From JACAEY01 sp049700155 (GTDB taxonomy: Bacteria; Nitrospirota; Thermodesulfovibrionia; Thermodesulfovibrionales; SM23-35): DNA of 30,329 bases. Under the pieces are notes generated by a model, which saw nothing but the letters and a program-made list of their open reading frames with translations, had not been told where the DNA came from and searched no databases. The stretch covers positions 1-30,329 of the forward strand of contig JBNAVX010000028.1 of the NCBI GenBank assembly GCA_049700155.1, written 5' to 3'. Positions within the stretch are counted from its first letter, which is position 1, and each line of letters starts with the position of its first letter. This document shows, one piece after another, positions 14,944 to 24,771 of the stretch. The translations under genes were made by a program, and so were the position numbers.

Positions 14944-17151
14944 TTAATTCCTCAAAGGTTTAAATATAAGAACAGATAATGGAGGAAGAATGATTTTTAT
15001 GGAGTAAGGTCTGCCCTGCCATGGTATATGCTCGGAATGTACTCCACCAGCATTACCTATATTACTTCCCCAGTAAAGATAAGAGTCACTGTTTAATATT
15101 TCTTTATAAAAACAATTTTCAGGAACACCAATTCTGTATTCCATTCTGGGGACTGGTGTAAAATTGCTGACAATAACAAGATAATCATTAGGTTTTTTTG
15201 CTTTTCTTATGAAAGACACAATGCTTTTATCAGCATCATGAAAATCTATCCATTCAAAACCTTCATAACTGAAATCAATTTCATGTAGAGCAGGTTCTGA
15301 TTGATAAATGTGATTGAGGTCCATTACATATTTTTGTAGTCGCCTGTGGGGTTTAAAATTTAACAGGTGCCAATCGAGACTTTTTTCATGGTTCCATTCG
15401 TCCCATTGTCCGAACTCTCCACCCATAAATAATAGTTTTTTGCCGGGATGACTGTACATATAACCATAAAGAAGTCTGACATTCGCAAATTTTTGCCACA
15501 TGTCTCCTGGCATTTTATTGAGTATTGAAAGCTTTCCATGTACTACTTCATCATGAGATAAAGGCAGGATAAAGTTTTCTGTAAAGGCATATAGAAGACT
15601 GAATGTGAGGTTATTGTGGTGGTATTTTCTATATATTGGGTCTTTAGAAATATATTCAAGCATATCATGCATCCAACCCATATTCCATTTCATACTGAAA
15701 CCGAGACCTCCAAGATATGTGGGTCTTGAAACACTTGGCCAAGCTGTAGACTCTTCTGCAATAGTGAGTATCCCCGGGTGGTAATAATGGACAATCTCAT
15801 TAAATTTCTTGAGAAAATCGATCGCTTCAAGATTTTCATTCCCACCATAAATATTTGGTATCCATTCACCTTCTCGTCTTGAATAATCTAAATAGAGCAT
15901 GGATGCAACAGCGTCAACACGTAAGCCATCTATGTGATATTTTTCAAACCAGAAGAGGGCGTTTGAGATAAGAAAATTTCTTACTTCATTTCTTCCGTAA
16001 TTGAATATCTTTGTTCCCCAATCAGGGTGGAATCCTTTTCTTGGATCTTTATGTTCATAAAGACACGTGCCATCAAAGACTCCAAGACCATGTCCGTCAG
16101 TAGGAAAATGTGCAGGTGTCCAGTCAATAATGACACCTATACCATTCTGGTGACATTTGTCAATGAGATACATAAAGTCTTCTGGCGGACCATATCTGCT
16201 TGTAGGAGCGAAATAACCTATTGTCTGATAACCCCAGGATGCATCAAGTGGATGTTCTGTAATTGGTAGAAGTTCAATATGTGTATATCCCATTTCCTTA
16301 ACATACTTAGTCAGACGTTCTGCTGTTTCTCTATATGTTAAGAATCTATTACCTTCTTCTGGAACTCTCATCCAGGACCCAAGATGAACTTCGTATATTG
16401 AAACAGGAGATTCAAACCAGTTTTTTCTTGAACGCATCTTCATCCACTCTTTATCATTCCATTTATATTTATTAATATCGTAGACAATTGATGCACTCTT
16501 TGGTCTTAATTCAAAGTAGAAGGCATAAGGGTCAGCCTTTTCCAAAATTTGCTTCTTGAATCTTGATTTAATCTCAAATTTATAAAGAACTCCTTCTTCT
16601 AGACCCGGGATGAATAATTCCCAGATTCCAGAGGACCCTAATACCCTCATCTGATGTCTTCTACCATCCCATTTATTAAAATCTCCAATTACACTTACTC
16701 GTTTAGCATTTGGTGCCCATACAGCAAAATGGACACCTTTTTTCCCGCTAATTTCCATAACGTGTGCACCAAGTTTTTCATAATTTTTATAGTGTGTTCC
16801 CTCTCCTATAAGGTGAAGATCATATTCTGTTAAAACAGGCAAAAAAGAATAGGGGTCATAGAACTCTGAAATCTTTCCATCATATGTTTTCATTCTGAGG
16901 CGATAAGGAAAGATTCTCTTTTTATCTATTATTGATTCAAAAAAACCTGCCTTGTTAATCTTATTCATAAAGAATGATTTATCCGATGTTTCATCTATTA
17001 CCCATACCTCTTCAGCCTCTGGAATAAAAGCACGAACTGCTATTTTTTTCTCTTCTCCATCAAGGATATGCATTCCCAGAACTTGAAACGGGTCCCAGTG
17101 ATCAGCATTAATAATAAGTTTTATCTGTTCTTCAAGAATTTTTTTAGTCAT
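14944..17151 (-). CDS. glgB: 1,4-alpha-glucan branching enzyme (GH13)
   Basis: A 735-residue enzyme that makes alpha-1,6 branches in glycogen. The layout is an N-terminal extension domain (DHWDPFQVLGMH), a CBM48-type domain around residues 130-220 (HFAVWAPNAKRVSVIGDFNKW), and a GH13 barrel. The catalytic nucleophile is D413 (GLRVDAVASMLYLDYSR), the acid/base E466 (TIAEEST) and the third acid D534 (LPLSHDEVVHGK). Length is normal for the two-N-domain form. It starts 7 bp after dtd, with no strong Shine-Dalgarno, so coupling to the upstream genes is likely. With glgP and the GH57 enzyme it forms the storage-glucan module of this window. Confidence 0.96.
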   Translation of the reverse strand: MTKKILEEQIKLIINADHWDPFQVLGMHILDGEEKKIAVRAFIPEAEEVWVIDETSDKSFFMNKINKAGFFESIIDKKRIFPYRLRMKTYDGKISEFYDPYSFLPVLTEYDLHLIGEGTHYKNYEKLGAHVMEISGKKGVHFAVWAPNAKRVSVIGDFNKWDGRRHQMRVLGSSGIWELFIPGLEEGVLYKFEIKSRFKKQILEKADPYAFYFELRPKSASIVYDINKYKWNDKEWMKMRSRKNWFESPVSIYEVHLGSWMRVPEEGNRFLTYRETAERLTKYVKEMGYTHIELLPITEHPLDASWGYQTIGYFAPTSRYGPPEDFMYLIDKCHQNGIGVIIDWTPAHFPTDGHGLGVFDGTCLYEHKDPRKGFHPDWGTKIFNYGRNEVRNFLISNALFWFEKYHIDGLRVDAVASMLYLDYSRREGEWIPNIYGGNENLEAIDFLKKFNEIVHYYHPGILTIAEESTAWPSVSRPTYLGGLGFSMKWNMGWMHDMLEYISKDPIYRKYHHNNLTFSLLYAFTENFILPLSHDEVVHGKLSILNKMPGDMWQKFANVRLLYGYMYSHPGKKLLFMGGEFGQWDEWNHEKSLDWHLLNFKPHRRLQKYVMDLNHIYQSEPALHEIDFSYEGFEWIDFHDADKSIVSFIRKAKKPNDYLVIVSNFTPVPRMEYRIGVPENCFYKEILNSDSYLYWGSNIGNAGGVHSEHIPWQGRPYSIKIILPPLSVLIFKPLRN

Positions 17152-17158
17152 GATATGA

Positions 17159-17602
17159 TTATTTTCTTGAATCTAATATTATTGTTACAGGACCATCATT
17201 TACAAGATAAACCTGCATATAGGCACCAAAATATCCTGTTTCTACTTTAAGACCACTTTTTCTGAGTCCTTCTATAAATCTTGTATATAAAGCTTCTGCC
17301 CTTGAAGGTTCTTCAATATTATCAAAAGAGGGACGATTTCCTTTTTTACAATTAGCAGTAAGAGTAAATTGAGATACAACTAATATCTCACCTTTTATAT
17401 CAAGAAGAGAAAGGTTCATTTTTCCATGGGAATCCTCGAATATTCTTAGAAGAGGAATTTTTCTAATAAGATATTCTATATCTTTTTCTGAATCACCTTT
17501 TTCAATCCCAACAAATATAAGTAAGCCTTTATGAATCTTGCTAAAAATGTTACTCTCTATTTGAACTTCAGCAGATTGAACGCGTTGTATAAGTGCTTTC
17601 AT
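17159..17602 (-). CDS. dtd: D-aminoacyl-tRNA deacylase
   Basis: Dtd removes D-amino acids (and glycine) wrongly attached to tRNA. The 147-residue protein has the start MKALIQRVQSAEVQI, the conserved catalytic SQFTLTANCKKGNRPSF and the NDGPVTIIL cross-subunit Gly-cisPro motif. I chose the ATG at 17602, because Dtd proteins begin at this motif, rather than the GTG at 17614, which overlaps the GH57 gene. Its start is 2 bp after the GH57 stop. It is not functionally related to glycogen, so the operon is mixed. Confidence 0.94.
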   Translation of the reverse strand: MKALIQRVQSAEVQIESNIFSKIHKGLLIFVGIEKGDSEKDIEYLIRKIPLLRIFEDSHGKMNLSLLDIKGEILVVSQFTLTANCKKGNRPSFDNIEEPSRAEALYTRFIEGLRKSGLKVETGYFGAYMQVYLVNDGPVTIILDSRK

Positions 17603-17604
17603 CC

Positions 17605-19782
17605 TCAGTACCACATCATCGCTTCAAATTCAGGTGTAGGGACAGTAAAAGAAATATATCCTTTGGAAGGGCACCTTTCTACTTCTGAACTATTTTTGTC
17701 AATACATACAAAGATGTTCATCTCGTCTTTTTCTTTTGCCTTTAAATCTGAAAAAGGCATCTTTATTTCGAAGATATCCTTAATAGCAAATTCAGTGATG
17801 TCTTTTATTTTTGTCCACCTCCCATTTATGTTTTCAAAAAGTATTGCTTTTGAGGAAGGTGGATTGACAGGGATTTCAACCTTGAATTGCATCGGTTTTA
17901 ACACATATATGGAAAATTTTGTATCTTCAGGAAAATTAATGAATGGTATAGATGGGTCAATCCTAAGGAAGAAATTATCTTTATTAAAACCATAATATAT
18001 ATATGAAATTAGACTCTCTGACTTATGCATGCTCCCACCAAATCTTCTGACATCAATATAAGCTCCCTGGTACCATTCATAATAGCTTGTAACAACTCCA
18101 TCAATTCTTGGTTCTATGAATCCTCTTATTCCAATGAGTGGTTGTATTCCCCTGTCTTCTCTAATAATAGGTACAAAAAGATAATGGGGGATTTCTTTCC
18201 CCATCTCCTTATATACTTTCATTAAATTAGACCTGAAAAGTTCATCAAAATCTGCTTGATTATCTGTAGAGTGTTCATCTCCATACCACCAGTTCCAATC
18301 ACTCCCTTCTGCAATATATATTGCTTTCCAGGCATTTGAAAGGTCTTTATCAGGATTTAGTTTCTGGAAGACTTCAAGTGTATCTCTTGTCTCTGATAAG
18401 TAGTCCCATGCCCTGTTGTCTTCTTCATGACCTATCCATATTCCAAAATTTGCGTTAATCCAGGACCCTGCATGTAACCTTCCAAGTGGTTCACCCTTAT
18501 CTAATTCACTGATATATTCTGATATCCTGATGGTCTTAATTCTGTCCTCTTTCGAAATCCTTTCATAAAGGTACCTTAGAAAGTCATGACCGTCATTTTT
18601 GTAATATTCCCATGCATTTTCGCCATCAAGTATTATAGACAGAATGTGAGGTTTTTCTTTTGTTAAAGAAGAATGAATTTGTAAAAACCTACTAATAAGG
18701 TCATTAGCTGCATTCTTGGGGTCCCATTTCTGATAAACAAAACCTATGAGGTCTGAAATTTGATGATCTCTGAAGATTAAGGAAACATTTTCAAAACTGT
18801 ATGACTTGTAAAGAACCGATGGCTCCATTATATTGCCTGATGTATCTCTAAATCTTTTATTTAGAGAGTTTGAAAGGATATCTTCATCAGTTGCTATCCA
18901 TTTTATTCCTTCTTTTCCGATTATATTGATCACTTCTTCACTGACTGATCCCTCAGATGGCCACATACCGACAGGTCTATATCCAAAGATTTTTTCAAAA
19001 TATTCTATGCCAAGTTTGACCTGTTTTTTTGCATCTTCAGGATGCGAGAATCTTTTTGAAGGGAGTCTTACAGAGGGCATAGCTAATTTTGCATTGTTTG
19101 TATCACAGAGGAGGGGAAGAATAGGATGATAGAAAGGTGAAAGGGAGATCTCAATCTGTTCTCTTTTTACCATCTCTTTATATTTCGGTATGATGTTTTT
19201 TAGTATTGATAATTGCTTGGAGATAATAAGATGTTTATCTTCTTCAGTGTAATTTCTTTGTTTCTCAGTGAGCGTTTTAAGGTCTTTATCTCTTTCTCTA
19301 AAAAGTGGATCAATCCAGCAAAGGTTAAACAAAACCTGTAAATCAAGGAATTCGTTTGTATTAAAGTATCTTGCTATTCTTGTGACATCACTTTTAACAA
19401 GTTGGAATCCTCTCTTAATAAGTAATTCATAGTATCTTGGAAAAGGTTTTATCATATTGTCCCAGTTTGCAAGGAAGAAATTTTCAAGTATGAATATTTT
19501 ATCCTCTATATCCAGTTCAGAAGCCTTTTTTAAGGTAAGTTCAAGATGTCTGTCAATAGCATGATTCTCTGTGTAGTCAATAATCTGTTCGAGTAGAGAA
19601 GGTGTAAAGTTAAAAGTCTGTCTTATATCTGGAAATTCAGAAAGTATTTCTACCATATCGAGATAGTCTTTTGTCCCATGTAGCCTAACCCACGGTAATC
19701 TATATATGCCAGTGTTGGGGTCTTTGTAAAATGGTTGGTGCATATGCCAGAGAAAGGCAATATAAAGTGGTCTATCTGTCAT
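17605..19782 (-). CDS. Glycoside hydrolase family 57 protein (alpha-amylase/glucanotransferase-like)
   Basis: A 725-residue GH57 enzyme. Conserved regions are HMHQPFY (residues 13-19), ISLSPFYHPILPLL (about 212-225), the nucleophile E277 in GMWPSEGSVSEE, and the acid/base D386 in ILDGENAWEYY. These define a (beta/alpha)7-barrel retaining alpha-glucan hydrolase or transferase of the COG1449 type. The C-terminal third has the extra domain seen in long members. No signal peptide is visible, so it should act in the cytoplasm on glycogen or maltodextrin. Exact specificity (amylase, 4-alpha-glucanotransferase or pullulanase-like) cannot be read from the sequence. It overlaps the ftsB-like gene by 11 bp and precedes dtd and glgB. 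Confidence 0.92.
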   Translation of the reverse strand: MTDRPLYIAFLWHMHQPFYKDPNTGIYRLPWVRLHGTKDYLDMVEILSEFPDIRQTFNFTPSLLEQIIDYTENHAIDRHLELTLKKASELDIEDKIFILENFFLANWDNMIKPFPRYYELLIKRGFQLVKSDVTRIARYFNTNEFLDLQVLFNLCWIDPLFRERDKDLKTLTEKQRNYTEEDKHLIISKQLSILKNIIPKYKEMVKREQIEISLSPFYHPILPLLCDTNNAKLAMPSVRLPSKRFSHPEDAKKQVKLGIEYFEKIFGYRPVGMWPSEGSVSEEVINIIGKEGIKWIATDEDILSNSLNKRFRDTSGNIMEPSVLYKSYSFENVSLIFRDHQISDLIGFVYQKWDPKNAANDLISRFLQIHSSLTKEKPHILSIILDGENAWEYYKNDGHDFLRYLYERISKEDRIKTIRISEYISELDKGEPLGRLHAGSWINANFGIWIGHEEDNRAWDYLSETRDTLEVFQKLNPDKDLSNAWKAIYIAEGSDWNWWYGDEHSTDNQADFDELFRSNLMKVYKEMGKEIPHYLFVPIIREDRGIQPLIGIRGFIEPRIDGVVTSYYEWYQGAYIDVRRFGGSMHKSESLISYIYYGFNKDNFFLRIDPSIPFINFPEDTKFSIYVLKPMQFKVEIPVNPPSSKAILFENINGRWTKIKDITEFAIKDIFEIKMPFSDLKAKEKDEMNIFVCIDKNSSEVERCPSKGYISFTVPTPEFEAMMWY

Positions 19783-20098
19783 CGTAGCGAAAGATGTATT
19801 CGTCAGGTCTTGCTAAACCAAATTCTTCTCTTGCAAATTTTTCTTTATAAAAAGGGTCTTCTTTAAGTAATTTTATCTCAGATCTGAGTCTTTTGTTTTC
19901 ATTTTCGAGTTCTTTTATCTGATTTTCCAGTTCTACCCTTTTTTTATTTAGTTCAACATATTTAATAAGTCCCATGTCTCCAAAGATTAAACTTATGATA
20001 AAGTAAAAGAAAATAAGAAAAGTGAGTGTCAAAAAGATGAGTCTCCTCTTTTTTATTTCTGAAACCACCTGTTTTCTGAGGAGATTGTTAGAATTCAT
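19772..20098 (-). CDS. FtsB/DivIC-type septum formation initiator
   Basis: A 108-residue bitopic membrane protein. A basic cytoplasmic N-terminus (KKRR at residues 16-19) is followed by a membrane segment (about residues 20-40) and a periplasmic coiled coil rich in leucine, glutamate and asparagine (ENQIKELENENKRLRSEIKL). The C-terminal motif DPFYKEKFAREEFGLARPDE is typical of FtsB/DivIC. These proteins bridge FtsQ and FtsL in the divisome. Its last 11 bp overlap the start of the GH57 gene, which links division and glucan enzymes on one transcript. Confidence 0.88.
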   Translation of the reverse strand: MNSNNLLRKQVVSEIKKRRLIFLTLTFLIFFYFIISLIFGDMGLIKYVELNKKRVELENQIKELENENKRLRSEIKLLKEDPFYKEKFAREEFGLARPDEYIFRYDDR

Positions 20099-20202
20099 CT
20101 GATAAAGTTATTAACTTTCAAAAACGTATTCACATAAATCATCAAGTTAAAAAATGTTAGCAATGTTTACATTTTATGGGCTAATATTAAATTTCCTTTT
20201 AT

Positions 20203-21588
20203 CTATTTCTTGAGCACATGTATTGCTTCTCCGTGTAAATCCTCAGCTGATTCCATCAAAGCTTCTGAAAGGGTAGGGTGAGCATGTATTGTACTTGCAA
20301 TATCCTTTGTTTTAAGACCAGCCTTAATTGAAATAGCTGCCTCATGAATCAGGTCAGATGCATGTGGTCCTATTATATGGACACCTAAAACTTTGTCAGT
20401 AATCTTGTCTGAGACAATTTTTACAAAACCAGTAGTTTCTCCAATTACATGTGCCTTACCAAGTGTTCTGAAATGAAAAACGCCTGTATTTACATCTAAT
20501 CCTTTTTCTATAGCTTTGCTTTCTTTTAGCCCAACAGAAGCTATTTCTGGAGATGTAAAAATTACATAAGGAACAACATCATAATCCATTTCTCCATTTT
20601 TCCCCATGATATTTTCAGCAACAAGCTTTCCTTGTTTTGAAGCAACATGAGCGTACATAAGATTGCCAGTAACATCTCCGATAGCATAAATACCTTCTAT
20701 ATTTGTCTCCATTTTTTTATTTACTATTATCTCTCCTTTTGTTCCTTTCTGAATCCCTACTGCCTCTATCCCGATTTTGTCAGAGTTTAGCGTCCTTCCT
20801 ACGGAGACAAGTAGTTTTTCAGCAATGAGTTCTTTATTTCCTTCGAGCTCAACATGAATCCCATCATGTTTCCCATTTACTTTTAATATCTTTACACCTG
20901 TCAAGAGTTTGATTTTTTTCTTTTTAAGTTCTCTCTCAAGCGTCTCAGATATCTCAGGTTCTTCTGTAGAGATTGCCCTTGGCATAATTTCAAGCATTGT
21001 GACATCAACACCAAGCTCATTGAATATAAACGCAAATTCACAGCCTATTACCCCGGCCCCAATTATAATTAGACTCTTTGGGATTGACTTTATATTCAGG
21101 GCATCATCACTTGATAATATATGTTCCCCATCAATAGGAAACATTGGTAGTTGTCCCGGTCTTGAACCTGTTGCTATTATCATTCTGTCAGATTCCACAA
21201 TTTCAATCGCTCCGTCTCTTTTTTTTACTTCAATCTTTTCAGGGGTTAATATCATTCCTTTACCTTCAATTAGGTTTATCCCCCAGCTTTTAAATAACGA
21301 ACGGATACCTTTAACCTGTATTGAAACAACCTTGTTTTTTCTCTCCATTATCTTTGAGAGATTGGGTATTATTTGTCCTGATATTTCTATTCCGTAATCC
21401 TCAGAATGTCTTATTTTATTAAGCAAGCCAGTAGAAGCTAATAATGCTTTTGTTGGTATACACCCCCTATTAAGACAGGTTCCACCAACCTCTGTATCCT
21501 CGATCACTGTAACCTTAGCTCCTAATTGAGCTGCCCTTATAGCTGCAACATATCCTCCTGGACCAGCTCCAATTATTGCTAATTTCAT
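20203..21588 (-). CDS. lpdA: Dihydrolipoyl dehydrogenase
   Basis: A 461-residue FAD flavoprotein that reoxidises dihydrolipoyl groups with NAD+, the L-protein of glycine cleavage or the E3 of 2-oxoacid complexes. FAD-binding GAGPGGY is at residues 7-13. The redox disulfide is C38/C43 (GGTCLNRGCIPTK). The NAD-binding IIGAGVIGCEFA lies in the middle and IYAIGDVTG follows. The interface base HAHPTLSEAL and its glutamate close the protein. It overlaps gcvH by 4 bp, so the lipoyl carrier and its reoxidising enzyme are translationally coupled. Confidence 0.95.
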   Translation of the reverse strand: MKLAIIGAGPGGYVAAIRAAQLGAKVTVIEDTEVGGTCLNRGCIPTKALLASTGLLNKIRHSEDYGIEISGQIIPNLSKIMERKNKVVSIQVKGIRSLFKSWGINLIEGKGMILTPEKIEVKKRDGAIEIVESDRMIIATGSRPGQLPMFPIDGEHILSSDDALNIKSIPKSLIIIGAGVIGCEFAFIFNELGVDVTMLEIMPRAISTEEPEISETLERELKKKKIKLLTGVKILKVNGKHDGIHVELEGNKELIAEKLLVSVGRTLNSDKIGIEAVGIQKGTKGEIIVNKKMETNIEGIYAIGDVTGNLMYAHVASKQGKLVAENIMGKNGEMDYDVVPYVIFTSPEIASVGLKESKAIEKGLDVNTGVFHFRTLGKAHVIGETTGFVKIVSDKITDKVLGVHIIGPHASDLIHEAAISIKAGLKTKDIASTIHAHPTLSEALMESAEDLHGEAIHVLKK

Positions 21589-21971
21589 TTCTTCTCCTCT
21601 TCTATATACTTCTCATATTCACTGAAATCCATGAGGTCATCAAGTTCTGACCTGTCTTCAATTTCGAGAATTGCAATCCATCCTTTACCATAAGGGTCTT
21701 CATTTATTATCTCAGGAGATTCGGATAGTTCCTCGTTTACTTCTATTACCCTACCACTTATTGGTGAGATGATAGATGAGGTTGCCTTTGTTGATTCTAT
21801 TTCCCCGATTTCGCTGTTAGCTTCAACAGGAGTGTCTATCTCAGGCAGATCAATATAAACAATATCACCGAGAGCATCCTGTGCATAATCGGTAATTCCT
21901 ATTGTTGCTTTCTTTCCTGAAGCCTTGACCCAGGTATGTTCTTTATGATACTTGAGATCCTCGGGATTCAT
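21585..21971 (-). CDS. gcvH: Glycine cleavage system H protein
   Basis: A 128-residue lipoyl carrier. HKEHTWVKASGKKATIGIT at the N-terminus and ALGDIVYIDLPEID are conserved. The lipoylated lysine is K62 in IESTKATSSIISPISG. EDPYGKGWIAILEIED near the end is typical of GcvH. It shuttles the aminomethyl group between the P, T and L proteins of glycine cleavage, or carries octanoate/lipoate in lipoylation relay routes. It has a strong AAGGAGGGG ribosome-binding site. The P and T genes are not in this window. Confidence 0.95.
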   Translation of the reverse strand: MNPEDLKYHKEHTWVKASGKKATIGITDYAQDALGDIVYIDLPEIDTPVEANSEIGEIESTKATSSIISPISGRVIEVNEELSESPEIINEDPYGKGWIAILEIEDRSELDDLMDFSEYEKYIEEEKK

Positions 21972-22006
21972 TCGCCCCTCCTTTTTAAAAAATTTTGAGA
22001 ATGTTA

Positions 22007-24622
22007 TTACTTATCATGTGTTCTCTTTTTTGTCAAGGAAATAGAATAAGACTCCAATCTTTTCTTTATTTCCTTGAGTTTTCTAAGTGCTTCATGTGGT
22101 TTTAGTTTATGAGTATCCAGATTCAAGATTTCATTTACAATTGGGTCTGGAAATGAGGAGAACAGGTCGAGTTGTATAGTTCCAGTTATAGTCTTTCTTC
22201 TCGCAAACCTTGGGCTTCCCGTCTCGTCAAGCTCCTCTTTTTCTAAATTTGCAAGGACCTCTTTTGAACGATTTATTATCTCTTCCGGTAGTCCAGCCAA
22301 TCTTGCTACCTGGATACCATAGCTCTTATCAGCAGGTCCTTTTTCTATCTTCCTTAGAAATATAATCTCATCCCCCCATTCTTTGACAGAAATATTATAG
22401 TTTTTTACACCGTTGTGGTTGAGTGCAAGCTCAGTAAGCTCATTGTAGTGTGTTGCAAAAAGTGTTCTTGCCCTTATCTTATTTAAGATATGCTCTGCAA
22501 CAGCCCAAGCAATGCTTATACCATCAAAGGTGCTTGTACCTCTTCCAACTTCATCAAGGATGATCAGACTTTTTCCTGTTGCATTGTTTGTAATGTTGGC
22601 TACTTCTATCATTTCAACCATGAAGGTGCTCTGTCCTTTTATGAGAAAGTCAGACGCCCCAATTCTCGTAAAAATCCGGTCAACAATCCCAATTCTTGCT
22701 TCTGATGCAGGAACAAAGCTCCCTACCTGAGCCATTAGAACTATAAGTGCAACTTGTCTCATATAGGTTGATTTCCCAGCCATGTTTGGTCCTGTAATTA
22801 TGAGCAATCTGTTATCTTCTGTGTCCATTTGAGTACTATTGGGTATAAACTTTTCACCAGATGCTAATCTTTCCAGAACTGGATGCCTACCGTCTATTAT
22901 TTCTATTACGCCCGAGTCATCAATTGTAGGCTTGACATAATTATGCCGTTTTGCAACGATTGCAAGAGAGGAGAGAAAATCTATGACCGCTAAGGCATGA
23001 GATGTATGGGAAAGTTTTGAAGACTCTTTTTGTACATGTTCGAGTATTTCACAGAAAATCTGATATTCGAGATTTTTAAGCTTCTCTTCTGCTCCAAGAA
23101 TTTTATTCTCATATTCTTTAAGTTCAGGAGTAACAAATCTTTCTCCACCTACAAGTGTCTGTTTTCTTATATAATCATCAGGCACCATATGGAGGTTAGG
23201 TTTTGTTACCTCAATATAGTAACCAAAGACTCGATTGTACCCAATCTTGAGAGAAGAGATACCAGTCCTTTTTTTCTCCTTTATCTCAAGTTCAGATATA
23301 AAATCTTTGCCTTTTACAGATATATCTCTGAGTATATCTACATCTTTATTATATCCATTTTTTATTAATCCACCATCTCTCAAACTTTGAGGTGGATTAT
23401 CAATAATACTCTTTTCTAATAACACTTTGAGCTCTGTGAATTCTGATATCTCTTCAGAGATAAGTCTTAAAAAGGTATTCTTCGATGAATATAAGGCTTT
23501 TTTTAATTTCGGTAGATGAGTAATTGAATTCTTAATACTTATAAGGTCACGTGCATTTGCAGTTTTAGTGCTAACTCTGTGACTGAGTCTTTCCAGATCC
23601 TGTATCTTTCTCAGCGAATTTCTTATTATTTCGAGGAGTTCATAATCCTCTAAAAGATATTCAATGGCGTCCAGCCTTTTTCTTATTTCCTGCATATCAA
23701 TTAGTGGTTTCAGTATGGAGGATCTAAGGAATCTCCCACCCATTGGAGTTAATGTCTCATCTAAGACCCACAAAAGGGTTCCTTCATATGAGCTGTCTTT
23801 AAGATTACGTGTAAGTTCAAGATTGCGTTGGGTAGAAGAGTCAAGAAACATGTAAGAATTGTTCCGTAAAAGATTTATTTTTTTGATGCTGAGGGTTCCT
23901 TTTTGTGTTTCATCAAGATAGCTTATAAGTGCACCCCCTGCAGAAATTGCAGTTGTCATTCCATCGCATCCAAAACCCTCAAGTGAAGAAACTTTCAGAT
24001 GTCCAAGAAGTGATTTATATGCTTCAGTATAATCAAAATACCAGTCTTCATAGGGTGTTATATAGAAAGAGTCAAATGCTTCTCTATAATGGATATTGTC
24101 TTTAAGACTTAAAGGGATTAAAACCTCTTTTGGTTCGAATCTATATATCTCATCTTCAATGTTCTCTTCTGTTTCGTAAAGGATGAACTCACCCGTTGAT
24201 ATATCCGCTACAGCTATTCCATGTTTATTTGAGGATGGAAAGATGCTGATAATATAATTATTTTCCTTAGGGCTTTCGGGAGAATGTGTGCCCGGCGTGA
24301 TTACTTTTATAACTTCTCTTTTCACAATTCCTTTTGCATCTTTAGGGTCCTCCATCTGCTCACATATTGCAACTTTATAACCAGCTTTAATGAGTTTGGA
24401 TATATAAGATTCTGATGCAAAATATGGAACACCACACATTGGTATAGGTTCATCTTTTGATTTTTCTCTTGATGTAAGTGCTATCTGAAGAATTTTGGAT
24501 GCCTTTTCTGCATCTTCTCCAAACATTTCATAAAAATCTCCAAGCCTGAAGAATACAAAAGCATCTTTATATCTTTCTTTTATGCTGAAATATTGTTTCA
24601 TTAATGGAGTTAGCTCTTGCAT
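22007..24622 (-). CDS. mutS: DNA mismatch repair protein MutS
   Basis: MutS recognises mismatches and starts repair. The mismatch-wedge motif F30-x-E32 (GDFYEMF), connector, lever and clamp regions are all present. The ATPase carries Walker A GPNMAGKST near residue 610, the N-2 loop GASDFLIKGQSTFMVEM and LIILDEVGRGTSTFDG. The C-terminal helix-turn-helix region closes the protein. The frame is open to a TTG at 24658, but I chose the ATG at 24622 because MQELTPLMKQYFSIKERYKD is the standard MutS start, giving 871 residues. There is no clear Shine-Dalgarno; an AU-rich hairpin abuts the start codon instead. No mutL is in the window. Confidence 0.95.
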   Translation of the reverse strand: MQELTPLMKQYFSIKERYKDAFVFFRLGDFYEMFGEDAEKASKILQIALTSREKSKDEPIPMCGVPYFASESYISKLIKAGYKVAICEQMEDPKDAKGIVKREVIKVITPGTHSPESPKENNYIISIFPSSNKHGIAVADISTGEFILYETEENIEDEIYRFEPKEVLIPLSLKDNIHYREAFDSFYITPYEDWYFDYTEAYKSLLGHLKVSSLEGFGCDGMTTAISAGGALISYLDETQKGTLSIKKINLLRNNSYMFLDSSTQRNLELTRNLKDSSYEGTLLWVLDETLTPMGGRFLRSSILKPLIDMQEIRKRLDAIEYLLEDYELLEIIRNSLRKIQDLERLSHRVSTKTANARDLISIKNSITHLPKLKKALYSSKNTFLRLISEEISEFTELKVLLEKSIIDNPPQSLRDGGLIKNGYNKDVDILRDISVKGKDFISELEIKEKKRTGISSLKIGYNRVFGYYIEVTKPNLHMVPDDYIRKQTLVGGERFVTPELKEYENKILGAEEKLKNLEYQIFCEILEHVQKESSKLSHTSHALAVIDFLSSLAIVAKRHNYVKPTIDDSGVIEIIDGRHPVLERLASGEKFIPNSTQMDTEDNRLLIITGPNMAGKSTYMRQVALIVLMAQVGSFVPASEARIGIVDRIFTRIGASDFLIKGQSTFMVEMIEVANITNNATGKSLIILDEVGRGTSTFDGISIAWAVAEHILNKIRARTLFATHYNELTELALNHNGVKNYNISVKEWGDEIIFLRKIEKGPADKSYGIQVARLAGLPEEIINRSKEVLANLEKEELDETGSPRFARRKTITGTIQLDLFSSFPDPIVNEILNLDTHKLKPHEALRKLKEIKKRLESYSISLTKKRTHDK

Positions 24623-24645
24623 ATCAATTATTAAATAATATTGAT
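24623..24645 (-). promoter_or_regulatory. AU-rich hairpin abutting the mutS start codon
   Basis: On the minus strand ATCAATATTA pairs with TAATAATTGAT (one bulged base, 2-nt loop), a 10-bp stem that ends directly before the ATG of mutS. The region lacks a Shine-Dalgarno. Such a hairpin could modulate ribosome access, but its pure A/T pairing makes it weak, so a function is uncertain. Confidence 0.3.
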
Positions 24646-24771
24646 GCTTGAAATGCAATATGTAGTGAAAGAGTATTGGTATTTTTATATTTTCAAAATA
24701 GTTCTTTTTTTGATAGAATCTGGTTAATCTGGATTTTACAATCTATATGCAGCCCTCTAAGATAAAAATAG

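Noticed and set aside
20909..21397. 162-residue plus-strand frame inside lpdA
   Set aside because: Antisense shadow of a conserved flavoprotein gene; rich in Ser/Ile as expected from reverse complement of Lys/Asp-rich coding sequence.
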